This document shows, piece by piece, positions 23,494-36,255 of a stretch of DNA of 64,000 nucleotides (its first letter is position 1; every line of letters begins with the position of its first letter). A program made the translations under genes and the position numbers. The stretch is from assembly GCF_023159225.1 (NCBI RefSeq), contig NC_063180.1, positions 9,235,297-9,299,296 on the forward strand. Direction: 5' to 3'. The notes below the pieces were generated by a model. The model was not told the DNA's origin. It searched no databases and saw only the letters and a program-made list of their open reading frames with translations. The stretch is from Perognathus longimembris pacificus. Its lineage: Eukaryota > Chordata > Mammalia > Rodentia > Heteromyidae.

Positions 23494-24543
23494 AAAGATT
23501 TGACCAACAAATACTTGCCAGAATTCTGCAATGACAAAATTCAGTATATGTGCTGAGTTTTAGCAAAATATATAGCTATATGGACATATAAAGATTGACA
23601 TACTGGTTTTACTTCAGTGTTTAAGTCACAGCCAACAATTGTACACCAATTTAACAATCTTTGTCTTGTATGAATTTAAGACATACCCATACCATCTTCT
23701 TCCTACACTGTTTCTTCCCTTTTCTGAGACTTTACTAACAAATGATGTTTACACAGACATACACACACGGAACACACATACACACTGCGCACATAGGTTT
23801 TACAGCGTGCAAAAATGAATTTCAGCGGTAGACTCTTGGAATTCCAATAGTAAGTGACATTCTTTTTGCCCAATATTTTAGAACCACGTGGTCAGTTAGA
23901 AAAACAATTTTGCTAGCAAACAAAAATTTTCAGATTATAAATGGAGAAACCATATTTTGATAAACTTCAGTGGGATGCTCTGTTGAGGGGCGGGGGTGGC
24001 AGGACACAAACACACTAACAGAGAACAGGTAGCATGGCACAATGGCACCTGTTAAACCTGATATCCACCACATGGTCAATGCTAGAGAAAATAACTTTTA
24101 CATATCTTTGCTGACAAAGCACGTTGGTCAAGCCTCAGTTTTGAAGATCTGTGAAAAGAGGCAACTTTGTGAGCAAGGCACATTATCAGGATGGTACAAC
24201 TTGGAGTTTTATAAAGTAAGCAAGTAAGCAGGAAGATGAGAGAGGGAGAAAAAGGAAGAGAAAGAGAGGAAAAGAGAGAGCGAGCCTGAATATAAGTGAC
24301 TCCTGACCATTTACCATTGCAGTGGCAAAAACTATCTGTGCGAGTATTTCGAGCAGTCCTCATTGCACTGCCAAGAGGCATGCTAGCATTTTCCTGGCTT
24401 GGGTGTGACTGTGATGCAAAACCCCCAAAAGCACAGGAGGGAAGCGGCCTGGTGAGTGGATGAGAGCTTACTGGGCAGAAGCGGCAGACAGAGTGGCAGA
24501 GAACCTGAGCAGCAGCAGTTTCAAGCACCAGGGTAGAGAAGTG

Positions 24544-24587
24544 GTGTGGATATGGATGTGGATGTGGATGTGGATGTGGATGTGGAA
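24544..24587 (+). repeat. (GGATGT)n short tandem repeat
   Basis: About seven hexamer units, slightly impure at the left. Unrelated to the CCCTCT array. Confidence 0.9.
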
Positions 24588-24710
24588 GCCAGCAATGGTA
24601 TTAGTGAAAAGTCCCACGTGGCATCTTGCAGCAGTTTGGTTCGACGAAAAAGGGCCATCAGGATGGGGATACTCCCAGAAAAAGGAGAAAAATTGACTCT
24701 TAAGCCCTTC

Positions 24711-24728
24711 CCGAGTCACAAGTCACCA
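24711..24728 (-). promoter_or_regulatory. Candidate primer binding site, tRNA-His-like
   Basis: The minus strand reads 'tggtgacttgtgactcgg', four bases inside the LTR at 24733. It shares TGGTG and GTGACTCGG with the complement of tRNA-His, with a changed and lengthened middle. It supports reading that LTR as a 5' LTR on the minus strand. Confidence 0.45.
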
Positions 24729-24732
24729 TATA

Positions 24733-25026
24733 TGTTAGGTTTTTAAAGTAGGTAGCCGGTAAAGGAGAATGCCATGCAGTATTCAGGCAGGAGAGAAAAG
24801 TTTACTCTGTTGATCTGCTCCCAAGTTCAAGGTGCACGAGGTGGGCAAGAGAGCTAGTTACCCCAGGGGATGACTTTGTAGGACAGGGATGGGGAGGTGT
24901 GGCCAGGATGTGACCTCAGGGAAGGAGGAGGCAACCGCCTCCAGGTATGTGGGTTACCTAGGTAACTGGGTGGAGACAATCAGGTGGAGGGCATCTGCAT
25001 GTAGCCCTCCAGGACAGGACCTTACA
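24733..25026 (-). repeat. LTR of older family (5' LTR of the outer element, or solo)
   Basis: Same family as 11381-11684: minus-strand start TGTAAG, end CCTAACA. The immediate left flank (catata) does not match its right flank (gatatg), so it is not a simple solo LTR with its own duplication. Confidence 0.75.
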
Positions 25027-25031
25027 GATAT

Positions 25032-26245
25032 GATCCATCCTACCTGGATGGCACACATATTTTCTCATTCTTCTCTTTTGCTCTTCATTCAAATGAGCCA
25101 GAGCTAGAGCAACTATTTTAAGCACTGATGCAGATTTAGATTTGTATAACAAGGAATTAGTAGAAGCTAGGAACCTGATAAGTACTAATGCACTACCAAG
25201 CCTGGCCTAATACATGTACTGAAAATACTTGGGAAAAGCCTAATATGAACATAGTTCCATTATTTAATGAGTGCATTGGTAGTGAATTAATGAATCATCA
25301 GGCACAGTGACAATGACCTAGGAAATGTCAATTATGAGTAGAGCCATGGTGAGAATGTGGAGAAAACTGGTACACATAGATTTCTATTCTCTCCTATGAT
25401 TTTATAGCTTGTTTTTTATTTTAGGAAAAGTAAAAGTTTATTGGGATGTTTTTAAGGGAAACAGAGGGAAGCTTAGCAACAGGGGAAGAATTTGCTGATG
25501 CTTGATTTGTATGACACTGGGGACAAGTTTTGTGGGATTATTTGGGATTTTGTATTTTGATTTTGTTCATGGTGCTGTGTTGTTAAGTGAAGTATATTTT
25601 TATGGCAAACATAAGATATAATTTAATAGAAATACATCAACAAAGTAAAGACATTTAAGAATTGAAAATAATAGAATTATGCCTGTTCGGTATTGATTTG
25701 GTAAAAAAAATAAGTAACTTGACAGGAAAAATTTCAAAGAAAAGTTCATAAGTCAGAGAGGAGTGACCACTCAGATTCTTTCTGGAAAAATTAGGAAATA
25801 ACATATGAGAAAAGATGGTTTTGGTACTGTGTTATTTACAGTGTCCATCCTGTTTGTTGTCGTTGTCGTTGTTATCATCCACAACATAGAGAGCGCAAAT
25901 GCAATGTAAATAAACTTAACTTATATGTTTTAAGGTATAAACGCTTGTGAAATTTCCAAGCATTTATGATACAATATACATGGATTTTTCATTTCTTAGA
26001 AGAAAAAGATTTTGTGACCTTGGTCTTTGGGTCTACATCTTTTGTTTATTATGCTCTATTTCTGTAAACCATATTTCAAGTAGGCTGAAGAGTTTTGAGG
26101 TCAAACACTTAAAGGTAATAATCATCTGAAGGAAATCTAGTATGAATAGAAAAACAATAAAAAGGAATTACATTAAATGGAAAAATCTCTTGTGCAATGG
26201 CCATTGTAATGTTAAGATGCAATCAATTTTTGTCACTAAAGTCTT
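25032..26245. other. Intergenic, no gene seen
   Basis: AT-rich unique sequence without recognised coding or repeat signal. Confidence 0.5.
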
Positions 26246-26264
26246 CATTTTTGTTTCTTTTTTT

Positions 26265-27752
26265 GCTGTAGTAAAATATTTTTATTGAAGAAAAATAGAT
26301 CTAAGCACTTAATTTCCAAAATAATTTAGCATTCACCTAGGCAGCGATATAAAAATCAATTTATTTTGTTCCCAGCTATGCAGTCACTTATAAAATAGAG
26401 GGGATCAAAAAAGTGGCCATGTAAAGCAATCATAATAATTAATGAAGGAAACTATTTCGTGGCCTTTAAATATCTGTCAAAACATTAATACTTTGTAAAT
26501 TGTTTGTGCTTTCAATGCTGTGAAATAGTCACAGTAAATACCCTTTAATGTGAAAGTTTGTTCCCACCTCTAGAGACCCAGTTATGTTTTTCCTCACAGT
26601 GTTGAAAGGGAAACGTGGAAACCTACTTGTCACATCAACTCAGGCTTATAGCTGACGGCCAAGAAATGACTCCTCAAAATTTACATCAAATAATTATTCT
26701 TCAAGCACATAAAACACTACCATACTACTACATATAGAGTTGGTTTCCACATCTTAGACAATCTTAAGAGGGACAGAATTTTAGAAATAGAGGTTCTTTA
26801 AAGAACCCATTAGTTTGAGACTACAAATTATCCAGCATGCTTATTTCTCCTCCTTCAATTTCTGTTTGCTCATAGAGCCACTTGCCACTTGCGGTCACAG
26901 CAGCATTCAGCCCCACATTTGGTAGAGCAACAAGAGGGACAAGCGTAGAAACATCCTAAGCAGTCTTCATCGAGGCAGTCACAGAGGTCCATCCCACTGA
27001 AAATCAGGAGACCTTGGCTGTCATAGACCTTACTCTTTGCTGGTATCACTTGTCTGTCTGATCCAGCAGTTGAACTTTTTGTAAGCCTCCTCTTTTCTCT
27101 TTTCCCAGTTTCTGGAGCAAATTCAGTTTGCTTTTCTGGGTTTGTAAACTGTAGTGACCTCAAAGCTTTAGCAGTTCTTCCATCCAGTTCAGGTTTCCAT
27201 CTCTGGCGGTCCTCAGAATCAACATCCACACTTCCATTGATTATCTGGGTACATTTTGGACAAAGCTTCCAACCAGGTACGAGCTGTCTTCCAAATTTTG
27301 CACTCAGAAAAGTTGAATCATCTAAGTCAATGACACGCAAATTCTTTTTGGCTAGCTTTTGTGGATGTTAAATGGGTCACAACATGACTTCTGCAAATCC
27401 TCAAATCTGTCAATGTAAATTTTTACATGATGAAAGCAAATTGTGTTGTTCCCAGAAAGTGTCATTCCAGTTCTAAGTTGAAGTAAAAGCTTATCATTTG
27501 AGGACAATTTTTGCAAAGTCTTGAAACCTGTATGACGAGTATAGTAGGTTTTATGGCACTCATTTGTGGTATGAAGCTGGACTCCAACTGAACATGGATC
27601 CATGATCCTTGATTTTAACAGACTTTCCCTGTTTTGTCTCATGACCTCTCTTAAAGACCATGTGCTGATCACTCTCCATTTCCAGCCGCCTTGGCCGCAG
27701 CCGTCCCAAAGCATCCGTCCTGGCAGGACTCTTGACGACCAGCAGCTGCACC
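26265..27752 (-). pseudogene. ARL14EP processed pseudogene
   Basis: An intronless copy of the ARL14 effector protein cDNA (in humans a cytoplasmic protein linking ARL14 to actin-based transport of MHC II vesicles). The CDS part runs from the ATG at 27603 down to a TAA near 26828, about the expected 260 codons. Readable segments include '[20 protein letters not shown]', '[20 protein letters not shown]', '[20 protein letters not shown]' and the Cys-rich '[20 protein letters not shown]'. Lesions: a one-base loss near 27352 that makes a stop after 'FNIHKS', and a 7-bp tandem duplication near 26880 that shifts the C-terminus. The 5'UTR and 3'UTR are included; AATAAA lies on the minus strand near 26283. 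The 19-bp duplication 'catttttgtttcttttttt' flanks it at 26246-26264 and 27753-27771. Confidence 0.93.
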
Positions 27753-27771
27753 CATTTTTGTTTCTTTTTTT

Positions 27772-29695
27772 AAAAGAGAACTTTATTACAGTAAATGATA
27801 TCTGGATAATACTTTGCCACTTTCGCTGGAGTGTTTAATTCTATTAGTAATGAAAGTGGTTACTAAGAGATAATGTGTGTTGTTTGAGAATTCTACTACT
27901 GAACCACCAATGCGCAGAATATGTGTTTTACTTGAAACTCTCAGTTAATTAGGATGTGAATGGAGACAGGTGCCAGCATGCAAATACCCAGCCGCAGATC
28001 AGAAAGCAAATGACCAACATGAGAACAGGCAAAATTGAGGGTTGGGAGTCAGAACTGTCAGCAAAGCTATTTTTGTATTTTTCTAATTTATTTCTAAATG
28101 GGCAGAGATTATCTTCTTTGGTCAGCCTTGGTGTTGGGAATTGTGCCATATACTTTTTTCATTTAAAATATTCATTTCCAGAAGCTACACACCTTTAACA
28201 ACATTGAAAGGACCTACTTTCTACAGTTTCAGCTAGCAGTGAAATTTCAGAATGTTTCATTTGGTCAAGCTAAATGTTGGCTGTCATCTTTTTTCTTTCT
28301 TCTACTTTTTTTTTTTTTACACAAGGAGTTTTGAGATTTATTTTAACCTAATTATTCTTGACAGGAAAACTGTACCAAACAGGATGAAATGAAAATCTTT
28401 TCAGTTTATTGTTGTGATTATCTACTTAGCATAATATACTTGCCTGTCAAACTAAAGAGATGCCCGCGATGAGGATTCAGCTGGTGGTTTAGGTATGAAG
28501 AGTATGCCTATGGAGTTCATTTAAAAAAATCAAAACATGTTTGCATATTAGTGACTGGAACAGAAATTTAGTACCTGGAGAACTAGTCCACAACTTCAGG
28601 TTATCTGGTGGTGAATGAATAACTAAACCTCTTGCCATCTGACCCTTTCGAATTGTGTGGGACTGAAAGACAATAATGAGTTAAGGTTGTGTCCATGGAA
28701 AGCCATTTTCTCAGGGATCACCACTGAAGACAACTGTGTGTTAGGATTGAGGAGCAAGGCAAGATAAAACAATTCTTGAAGAATTTGGTGAGGCATAGTA
28801 AGGAAAGCAATGATAATTATAATTAGGCAGTATTTTGGTTAGGTTCTAATAGTAAGACTGAAGTGGTCTGCAGTGTAAAAGCTGTAAAAAAGAAAGTCAA
28901 GGAGCAAAAACTTGGCTCAGAAAAGGAAGCCTTGGAGTTATCTCTATCTTACTGATTTCATTTGAAGACTCAGTTGTCTTTTATTTTGGTTCAGACATAT
29001 TACAGAGATGGACAATCAGGAAATTCACTATTAATTTTTTCCATGAAATGATAATCATATCTATATTGCATTTTCAATTTATATTAGGTAAGGACAAGGA
29101 GAGCTAGGACTTGTGATTATATATAGATTCAGGACCAGGAAATCATATGTCTAAAGCTCTCTTGGTGTTTGCTGTGAGAACCAGAGTTCATTTTATGGGT
29201 CCACCCTTGAAAGTATAACCTTATTCTAATTGGCTTCAGTATTATTCATAACTCAAAGATAATTAAAGTGTGTTCAAGACTTTAGAGAGGGCACCAGAAG
29301 TCAAACTCATACTTAGGGCTTTCTGATATACTGCATTTCTGGTGTCTGACCTCAGAAAATGTCAGTATAATTTCATTTTGGCTTTGGAGTCCAATAACCT
29401 TGTCTAATTCCCTTCAAAAGCTGGTAAGTTTTGGTTTTTGGTTTTATCTCCATATAGATTCATGCAGCTCTCCCTCATTTGGGATAGGATTGAAGACAAA
29501 CTGCCTAATTTCATATCTCAAGGAGTTTCTAAACACTATATAGAACACTTATTTTACTCAAAACCAAACATGCTAGGTACCTAGTACACTTTTGCAAAAG
29601 AAAATATTTCAGCCATTTATATGACATATATTTAGTGTTTGCTTGGTTGTATTTCAAGACTGTGCTATTCTTTTACTAGTATCTGTGGCTTTTGT
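27772..29695. other. Intergenic, no gene seen
   Basis: Unique sequence. A T-run lies at 28307-28319. No coding or RNA gene was recognised. Confidence 0.5.
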
Positions 29696-29705
29696 TTATA
29701 TGTTT

Positions 29706-29790
29706 GTGGTGCTGGGGATCAAACCCAGGGCCTTAGGCATGCTAGGCAAATGCTCTACTATTGAGCCATGCATGTCCAGCTCTCAGTGAT
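29706..29790 (-). repeat. ID-like SINE monomer
   Basis: 'ggtgctggggatcaaaccca' and 'gctctactattgagccatg' on the + strand are the antisense of a single tRNA-derived head without the second unit. Confidence 0.75.
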
Positions 29791-29919
29791 ACCTGGTTTT
29801 CAAGCCATATTTTACCTAACAAGAAACCAAGCTGCTGTTGTAAGTTTCATGAATCTACTTCCTGTTAATTTAACTCACTCATTTCACATTGCTGATAATA
29901 AAGACCAATAATTAGTATA

Positions 29920-30375
29920 TCTAGGATAGTCCTAGCAGAGGATCACAATAGCTCAATGACTATGTATGTATGATCATATAAGATGATGCTAAGCAAAGTG
30001 AACTCTGAGATGTGAAAACTGTTTTTTAATTGTTGTTATTTTTAATGTACTAAGTGAAATTTCTTTTTTCTTGAGTTTGTTTTTCCTATGTTGTCACTGT
30101 ATTTGATTTTGGTATCCTGGGTATTGTTTATGTTTATCTGAATTGGAGAATGGAAGGGGAACATCAAAACAGTGAAACAAAGGACAAAGAGAAAACCAAT
30201 GCAACAGTGATCCTTACAAGACAATATGTTGCAAATTAACTGTACAACTTGGGCATGGGGACTGGTGGGAGAAAAATGAAGGAGAAGGTAACAAGTTGGA
30301 CAAGAAATGTACTCACTTACTCACAAGAAATGTTACCCCTCTGTACATCACCTAGACAATAAAATTAAATAAAAA
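29920..30375 (+). mobile_element. LINE-1 3'UTR fragment
   Basis: Follows the 8.58-9.09 kb L1 tail: 'gcagaggatcacaatagctc', 'aagatgatgctaagcaaagt', 'ggacaaagagaaaaccaatg', then 'cctctgtacatcacctagac' and AATAAA at 30359. 5'-truncated. Confidence 0.85.
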
Positions 30376-31530
30376 AAGACTCAGTGGTACTATTAAGGTA
30401 AGTATAGTTCTAGGTAAACACTATAAAAACGTGTCCACTAGCTTATATGTCATTGCCTGTGTCAGAGAGGTTAGGTTACAGGCAGGAGAGTCACAGACTG
30501 AGAACATGAACTATACTGTAAGTCCAGCTAAATGGAGTAGATGAGGGTTTGTATCCACGGATAAATGAACCTCTTTGCTCATCTTAGTATATATTGTGCA
30601 AAGGGGTTACACAGTGGTATTACACAATCCCCTCTATTTTCTCTTTACCCTCCCCCTTATTTTAAAAACATGGACACACATATTTATGTTTTGTTCACTT
30701 CCCTCATTCTCTCTATCTCTGTCCTCCCTAGCCTTCTGATAGGTAGATAGAGAGACAGAGAGTGAGATCTGCATATATATTGTATTTAGGTCTACATTCT
30801 GAATATGAGAGAAAATATGTAACCCATGAGAAAAAATGTATTAGAGAAAGTATTTTGCTGTCCAGTAGAAACAATTAAGAAACCCAAGGCATTCTCTGTG
30901 TTGTATCTTGATATTCAGTACAGAGCAGTAAGCATTCTTGGGAATGACAGAAATACAATAAAAATGGAGTCAACAAGAATCAGGCCCTTTGGGAGCAATC
31001 ATTTACATTAAGAAACAAGGTAAAGTACACTCACCAACTAAGGTGCTGGCTGGGGCAAAAAAATACGGAATAGGTAACAGACTAAGGAAAATAAATACTA
31101 TAAATATATCATAGGTAAAAAGACTAAGAAATATAAAGACGACAAATATCAACTATGTTCTCCTGGCTACTGAGGAAAACAGGGACAGTAGTGACTATAG
31201 TATTCAGTTGGTTTGATTTCTACATTTTAATGGACTATTCCTATTTTTCTCTTCATCTTTATAATTTATACATTTTTTCTAGTATAATTATCATGTAAAA
31301 GGAGGCATAATGTAGTTTTTAGGTAACAGTGCATGTATGCCTGTAACTAAATTTGAAGTGGGATTAGTAAAATGTAGTGAGTTATTTGAATTACTGTTTG
31401 TCCTTTGGGGATGAATGAGTGTACCATACTGTTTATGAAAGATGATACTTTTTTCATGTGGAGAGCTACTGTTTGGGGATATTTGCTTGGAAGTTTAAAT
31501 ATGTAGTGACAGATATGAAAATGAGCCTCA
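30376..31530. other. Intergenic, no gene seen
   Basis: Unique AT-rich sequence. 30610-30735 is pyrimidine-rich and may be a very old antisense L1 end, but I would not insist. Confidence 0.45.
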
Positions 31531-31534
31531 GATT

Positions 31535-31606
31535 GTGATGTAGGTCAGTGGCAAAGTACCTGCCTAACAAGTGCAATGTCCTGGGTTAGATCTCCAGTAT
31601 CAAAAA
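31535..31606 (+). repeat. ID-like SINE monomer, diverged
   Basis: 'gtaggtcagtggcaaagtac' (A box) and 'cctgggttagatctccagta' (B box) are followed by an A-rich tail. Confidence 0.65.
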
Positions 31607-31844
31607 AGAAAACAGAAAAATACTGTTAAAAAAAACTAAATAAGAAAATAAGCCTCCAAATATGCAATATGCCAAATGGTGTCTATATTTTAGTAACATC
31701 ATGCTTTCACTTTTACATTCTTTCTTGGTATATAAGACCTAGAACCCTATAAAGAATATTTCTCCAAACTTTCTAACAGTTGGCTTCCTATCAGGTTTAA
31801 TAAATGGAAATGTTTAAGCGAGAATAGAAGCAGAAGACTGGGAG

Positions 31845-31925
31845 TCCTTCCCTCCCTTCCTCCCTCCCTCTTAACTTCCCTGCCTCCCTTCTTCCCTCTC
31901 TGACTTCCTTCCTTCTTTCCTTCTG
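31845..31925. repeat. (TCCC/TTCC)n pyrimidine tract
   Basis: An impure polypyrimidine tract immediately upstream of the SINE at 31960. Confidence 0.8.
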
Positions 31926-31959
31926 ACTATGTTTTCTACTGATAGAAAGGAGATGTTAG

Positions 31960-32176
31960 CGGGCTGGGAATATGGCCTAGTGGCTAGAGTGCCTGCCCAT
32001 ACACACATGAAGCCCTGGGTTCGATTCCCCAGCACCACATATATAGAAAATGGCCAGAAGTGGCGCTGTGGCTCAAGAGGCAGAGTACTAGCCTTGAGCA
32101 AAAAGCAAGCCAGGGACAGTGCTCAGGCCCCGAGTCCAAGGCCCAGGACTGGCACAAAAAAAAAAAAAAAAAAAAA
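31960..32176 (+). repeat. Dimeric tRNA-derived SINE, full length, with TSD
   Basis: Head 'gggctgggaatatggcctag', B box 'ggttcgattccccag', second unit 'gtggctcaagaggcagag', end 'caggactggc' and a long A tail. A perfect 15-bp duplication 'gaaaggagatgttag' flanks it at 31945-31959 and 32177-32191. Among the youngest copies here. Confidence 0.95.
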
Positions 32177-32191
32177 GAAAGGAGATGTTAG

Positions 32192-33875
32192 GAATGACTA
32201 CCGTAGGTCATGTGCGCTGCTTTTAGGCATAGCAGCTGTATCTGCTGGGGCTGACAACCATGTCAGTGGGAAAGCGACCATGTGCTCAGGTATGAAGCAC
32301 CCTTTGCTTCCTCAGTCTTGTGGAAAGTAGCAACCACTTTTGGTTATAAATATTGGGATTAATTTACTTTTCCCTTTCATATCTTCAGACCTTCTCTTTC
32401 CTTTTAACTAAATCCCAGCATTGAGTTAATTTTTAAAAGCATGCAGAGATTTCTTTATTATGTACAGAATAGAACAGCCTGACACCAGAGCATGCTTTGA
32501 GCTTCCCACTGAACTCTTATTCTGCTTCTTGGCTTGCTTAGGACTGTTACAGAGCAAAGTGTAGTTGATAGAGTGGAAGAGGTGTGGCACAGACTTAGAC
32601 ACAAAGGCTTCAATTTTTTTGTTCTTTCTACTAGATTCTGGACCTCTATCTCTATTGTCGTATTATTTCAAAGCTTGCTAAATAGAACTGAGCACCATAT
32701 ACTTTGAGAGTCATCATATTCAGAAATCTTTAAGGTCTTCTTATTGCTCTGCTTTAAGTCAGGCAGTTGTTGCAATTTTATTTTCCAGTTTTCTCATTCT
32801 GTGTAAGAATATTACATGGTACATATTCATAAAATCATTTTGAGTAGAGTATATGTATCATAAACGCATTTTTGTTTTGCCAAACTTAATTGAGAAGTTC
32901 TGTAAGATGTAAAAGTTGTGCTATAACACAGTAACATTATATGAGACCTTTCAGTTTGAAGATGAGAGAAGAGTTTGGATGTGTTAAAGCAGATTTCTAG
33001 GCAATAAGATAGTTACTCTCCTGCCATGTTAGTCCTTAATGGGAAGGGGATAGCATTTGATTCTCCTAATCAATGGTTCTTAAAGAGTGGGCCAGACTAG
33101 CACAATCACCATGTCCTGCAGATACTAAAGAAATTCTTAATCAGAAATTCACACTGGGGCCCAGAAATCTCAGCTTTAATGAAAATCCTCTGGAAATTCA
33201 TGCAGGTTCGTGTTCTCAAAGGTTTACACTAGCAATTTTATATATACAGAGCACCTGTGATGTTATTTCTTTCTCTTCTCCCCATGTTGTTTATTCCTTG
33301 AACGTATCACTTCCTGTTGTATGTGTCTAGAGCCAGAATATTTCTTAATGTAGCTCCAGAGACAGGCATTATCAATTTATTTTCTAGTGCATTATAAGTC
33401 TCAGAGTATATTTCTGGCTACCCATTCCCTAACTTTAGAATTTTTCTAACCACAAGTTTTCTTACAGCATTGTTTTGTACTCTGATATATAGTTCCTTAT
33501 ATCATATCATTTCTTCAGCTGTACATTTTCATCAGTGATGCATCAAAAAGATCTAGGTTGGCAGTGAGTTAAAATAACATCATTCTAATGCTGTCTTGCA
33601 ATATATAGAAAGAATTGGAATTCATTAGCAAAGGTTCCCTGTAAAGAAAGTAACTAAAATAAATTATTATGCTTAGGAAAGATTTCACAGTGGCCCGAAA
33701 ATTACATTGCAGCAAGTAACAGTTTATAATTGCTATTTATAAATTATGGGTTTGGTCGATTATCTTGGGAAATCAGACATAAAGCTAAATCTATTTGAAT
33801 GTTTAGAGGTTCTGAAGACACACTATTTCAATTCACAGAGAAAGAATCTCATTTTCCCATAGGAAAACAACTCTG
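32192..33875. other. Intergenic, no gene seen
   Basis: No family signature in the open frames. No repeat recognised. Confidence 0.5.
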
Positions 33876-33877
33876 TT

Positions 33878-34445
33878 TTTTCTTTATTGTCAAAGTGAAG
33901 TACAAAGGGGTTGCAGTTTCACATGTAAGGCAAGTACATTACTTATCCAACTTGTCACCTCCTCCCTCATTTTTCCCCCATCTCCCCTCTCCCCAGTTCC
34001 CTCCCCCTCCCATGAGTTGTATGGTTAGTTTACACCAACTGGTTTCATAAGTATCGCTTTTTTTTTAATGGTTTGTCTTTTTATCCCTTGTCTCTCATTT
34101 TTGGTATTCCCTTTCCTTTCCATAGTTTCAATACAAGTCTATTCATTATCTGGGGTAATAAGATCAGTTATAGTAATAGCAGGAGTAAAGCCACAGGAAG
34201 GGAATACAAGGGAAAAAAAAGTTACACTTATATGTGGTATGTTGAAATTAACTACAGTAATAATATACCACTTATTTCCATGACATGGAGTTCATTTCAC
34301 TTAGCGTTATCTTATGTGTTCATATATAGCTATTGAGCTGTTGTGCTCTTCTGCTATGTCTGTCCTAGATATGTACTAATTATTCCTTATGAGGAAAACC
34401 ATAAGGTTTATGTTTCTTTGGGTCTGGGTCACTTCACTTAGTATG
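33878..34445 (-). mobile_element. LINE-1 3'UTR/ORF2 end fragment (antisense)
   Basis: + strand starts 'ctttattgtcaaagtgaagt' and continues with the pyrimidine-rich block, 'tttatcccttgtctctcatt' and 'tcatttcacttagcgttatc', the reverse of the terminal L1 order at 8.6-9.1 kb. Confidence 0.85.
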
Positions 34446-34547
34446 ATTTGGGAAAACAACTCTTGAAATAAAATTTTTATAAATTATAGCATGACTTATT
34501 TACTATTAGTACCACTTAATAAAGTACTGTCTAGATCAATTGCAATA

Positions 34548-34605
34548 CACACACATTCTCTCTCTCTCTCACACACACACATACACATCTACACACACAA
34601 ACAGT
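34548..34605. repeat. (CA)n/(TC)n mixed microsatellite
   Basis: Alternating CA and TC runs, impure. Confidence 0.8.
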
Positions 34606-34969
34606 GATAGGTTGATTGCTTCTCAAGTCTGATCCCAATGAATAAATTGAAGATAATGTCTTTCTTAATGCAGGGATAGTATTCTTATCTCCATGACTAT
34701 TATTGTGCCTGAAAAGTTCATGGATGGAAATCAACCACATAAGAAACTGATCAATTATTTTCCTGATAAAAATCTTCTCAGTCAAATAGCAATGAAATAT
34801 TTTAATCTGTATGATTGACAGTAGTTTTTTAATGAATGAAGAATTTTGGACCACTGGGAGTATGAAGTTGTCCACGTTCTTAGATTCTACTTACAATAAT
34901 ATTATAATTATTGAAAATTTTATAGAAGTTAGTTTAATGATATCCATCAATAGTCTGTTAAGTAAGCTT

Positions 34970-35075
34970 TTATTTCCCCAAATTTTTATTATCAAACTGA
35001 TGTACAGAGAGGTTACAGTTTCATACGTAAGTAAGCTATTTAACTTGATAAGCCAACCTATATATAAGTCCTTCC
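34970..35075 (-). mobile_element. LINE-1 3' end fragment (antisense)
   Basis: 'tttattatcaaactgatgta' then 'gaggttacagtttcatacgt' on the + strand match the antisense L1 terminus. Confidence 0.7.
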
Positions 35076-35414
35076 CAAATACATGAGGGGACAATTTGCA
35101 TATAAGACGATTTTCTATTACTTAAAAGACTTAATATTGCAAAATAATAACCTTAAATATCTAGCCATTAGAGACATGCTAAATGAACTGAACTAATAAT
35201 AACAGATTATTTTATTTTTGTATGAAATCTTATGATGTAATATATGAGGTGAAAATGAAAGATAAAATGTACATGGAATATCTCATTTTTGTGTATTTTT
35301 GTAGTAAATTGAAGGAATATAAGCTGGCAAAACACTAATAATCACATTCTGTAATATTATTAGTGTAATGTTACAAACACATTTTCCTCATATTTTTTAG
35401 CATCAACATTTTAG

Positions 35415-35490
35415 CAATAGTGAGGTTTGAATTTAGGGTCTTATACTTGCTAGAGAAACACTCTACCAGTTGAGACACATTCCCAGACCT
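35415..35490 (-). repeat. ID-like SINE monomer, diverged
   Basis: 'gaggtttgaatttagggtct' and 'cactctaccagttgagacac' on + are the antisense tRNA-like head. Confidence 0.6.
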
Positions 35491-35497
35491 GTTTTAT

Positions 35498-35830
35498 TCA
35501 TATCTTTATAATCAAAGTGATATACAGAGGAGTTACAGTTTCGTGCGTAAGACAGTGAGTACATTTCTTATCCAATTTGTTCCCTCCTCCCTCATCCCCC
35601 CACATTCCTCCCTCCCCATTTTGCTCACCCCCCATGAATTGTACAGTTGGTTTACACCATATAGTTTTGTAAGTATTGCTGTTGCATTGATTTGTCTTTT
35701 TATCCTTTGTCTCTCAATTTTGGTATTTACTTTTCCTTCCCTATTTTCAATATACATATATACAATATCCAAGGTACCAAAATCTGTTACAGTGACATCA
35801 GGAGTAAAACCCCTGGAAAGCAAGAAAGAT
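35498..35830 (-). mobile_element. LINE-1 3'UTR fragment (antisense)
   Basis: 'atcaaagtgatatacagagg', a pyrimidine-rich block, 'tgtacagttggtttacacca' and 'tttatcctttgtctctcaat' repeat the antisense L1 end. Confidence 0.85.
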
Positions 35831-36039
35831 CAGGTGAATCTTCTTGTACCTTTGATTAGTCCTAATAATTCAGGTGAAAGTTGTGATTACAGGTTTTGAT
35901 GTGAGATTAGACAGCATGGTTGTATGTGTTTGATAAGGCCACTTAACTTTTTGGATCCAGGCATAGGATGAGCAATTTTTCATTTGCATTGTATCTCGCC
36001 AAACGAGTAGGGAAAAATTAAGGATAAGAGAGCTGAGAC

Positions 36040-36255
36040 AGAGGGCAGAGAGTGAACCAGTGCAACAGCAATACTCAGAAGACAATATATTGGAAATGAA
36101 CTATACAACATGGAGAGGGTACTGGAGGGGGGAGGCAAAATGGGAGAAAATTAGGAAGAGGGTATCAAGTTTGCCAAAAATTATACTCACTACCTTATAT
36201 ATATAACTGTAACCCCTCTGTACACCACCTGACAATAAAATTAAATTTAAAAAAA
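36040..36255 (+). mobile_element. LINE-1 3' end fragment
   Basis: 'gagggcagagagtgaaccag', 'ggaaatgaactatacaacat', a GA-rich block, 'cctctgtacaccacctgaca' and AATAAA mark the L1 terminus. Confidence 0.8.

Larger units (their letters stand above)
23494..24732 (-). other. Interior of the outer LTR element, no gene recognised
   Basis: Includes a GA-rich stretch (24235-24290), a GGATGT hexamer array (24544-24587) and moderately GC-rich sequence up to the LTR. The minus-strand frame at 24082-24528 has no recognisable retroviral domain. Confidence 0.4.

Noticed and set aside
24082..24528. 148-codon minus-strand frame in the outer element interior
   Set aside because: No retroviral or host motif. 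Part of it is antisense to a GA-rich low-complexity tract.
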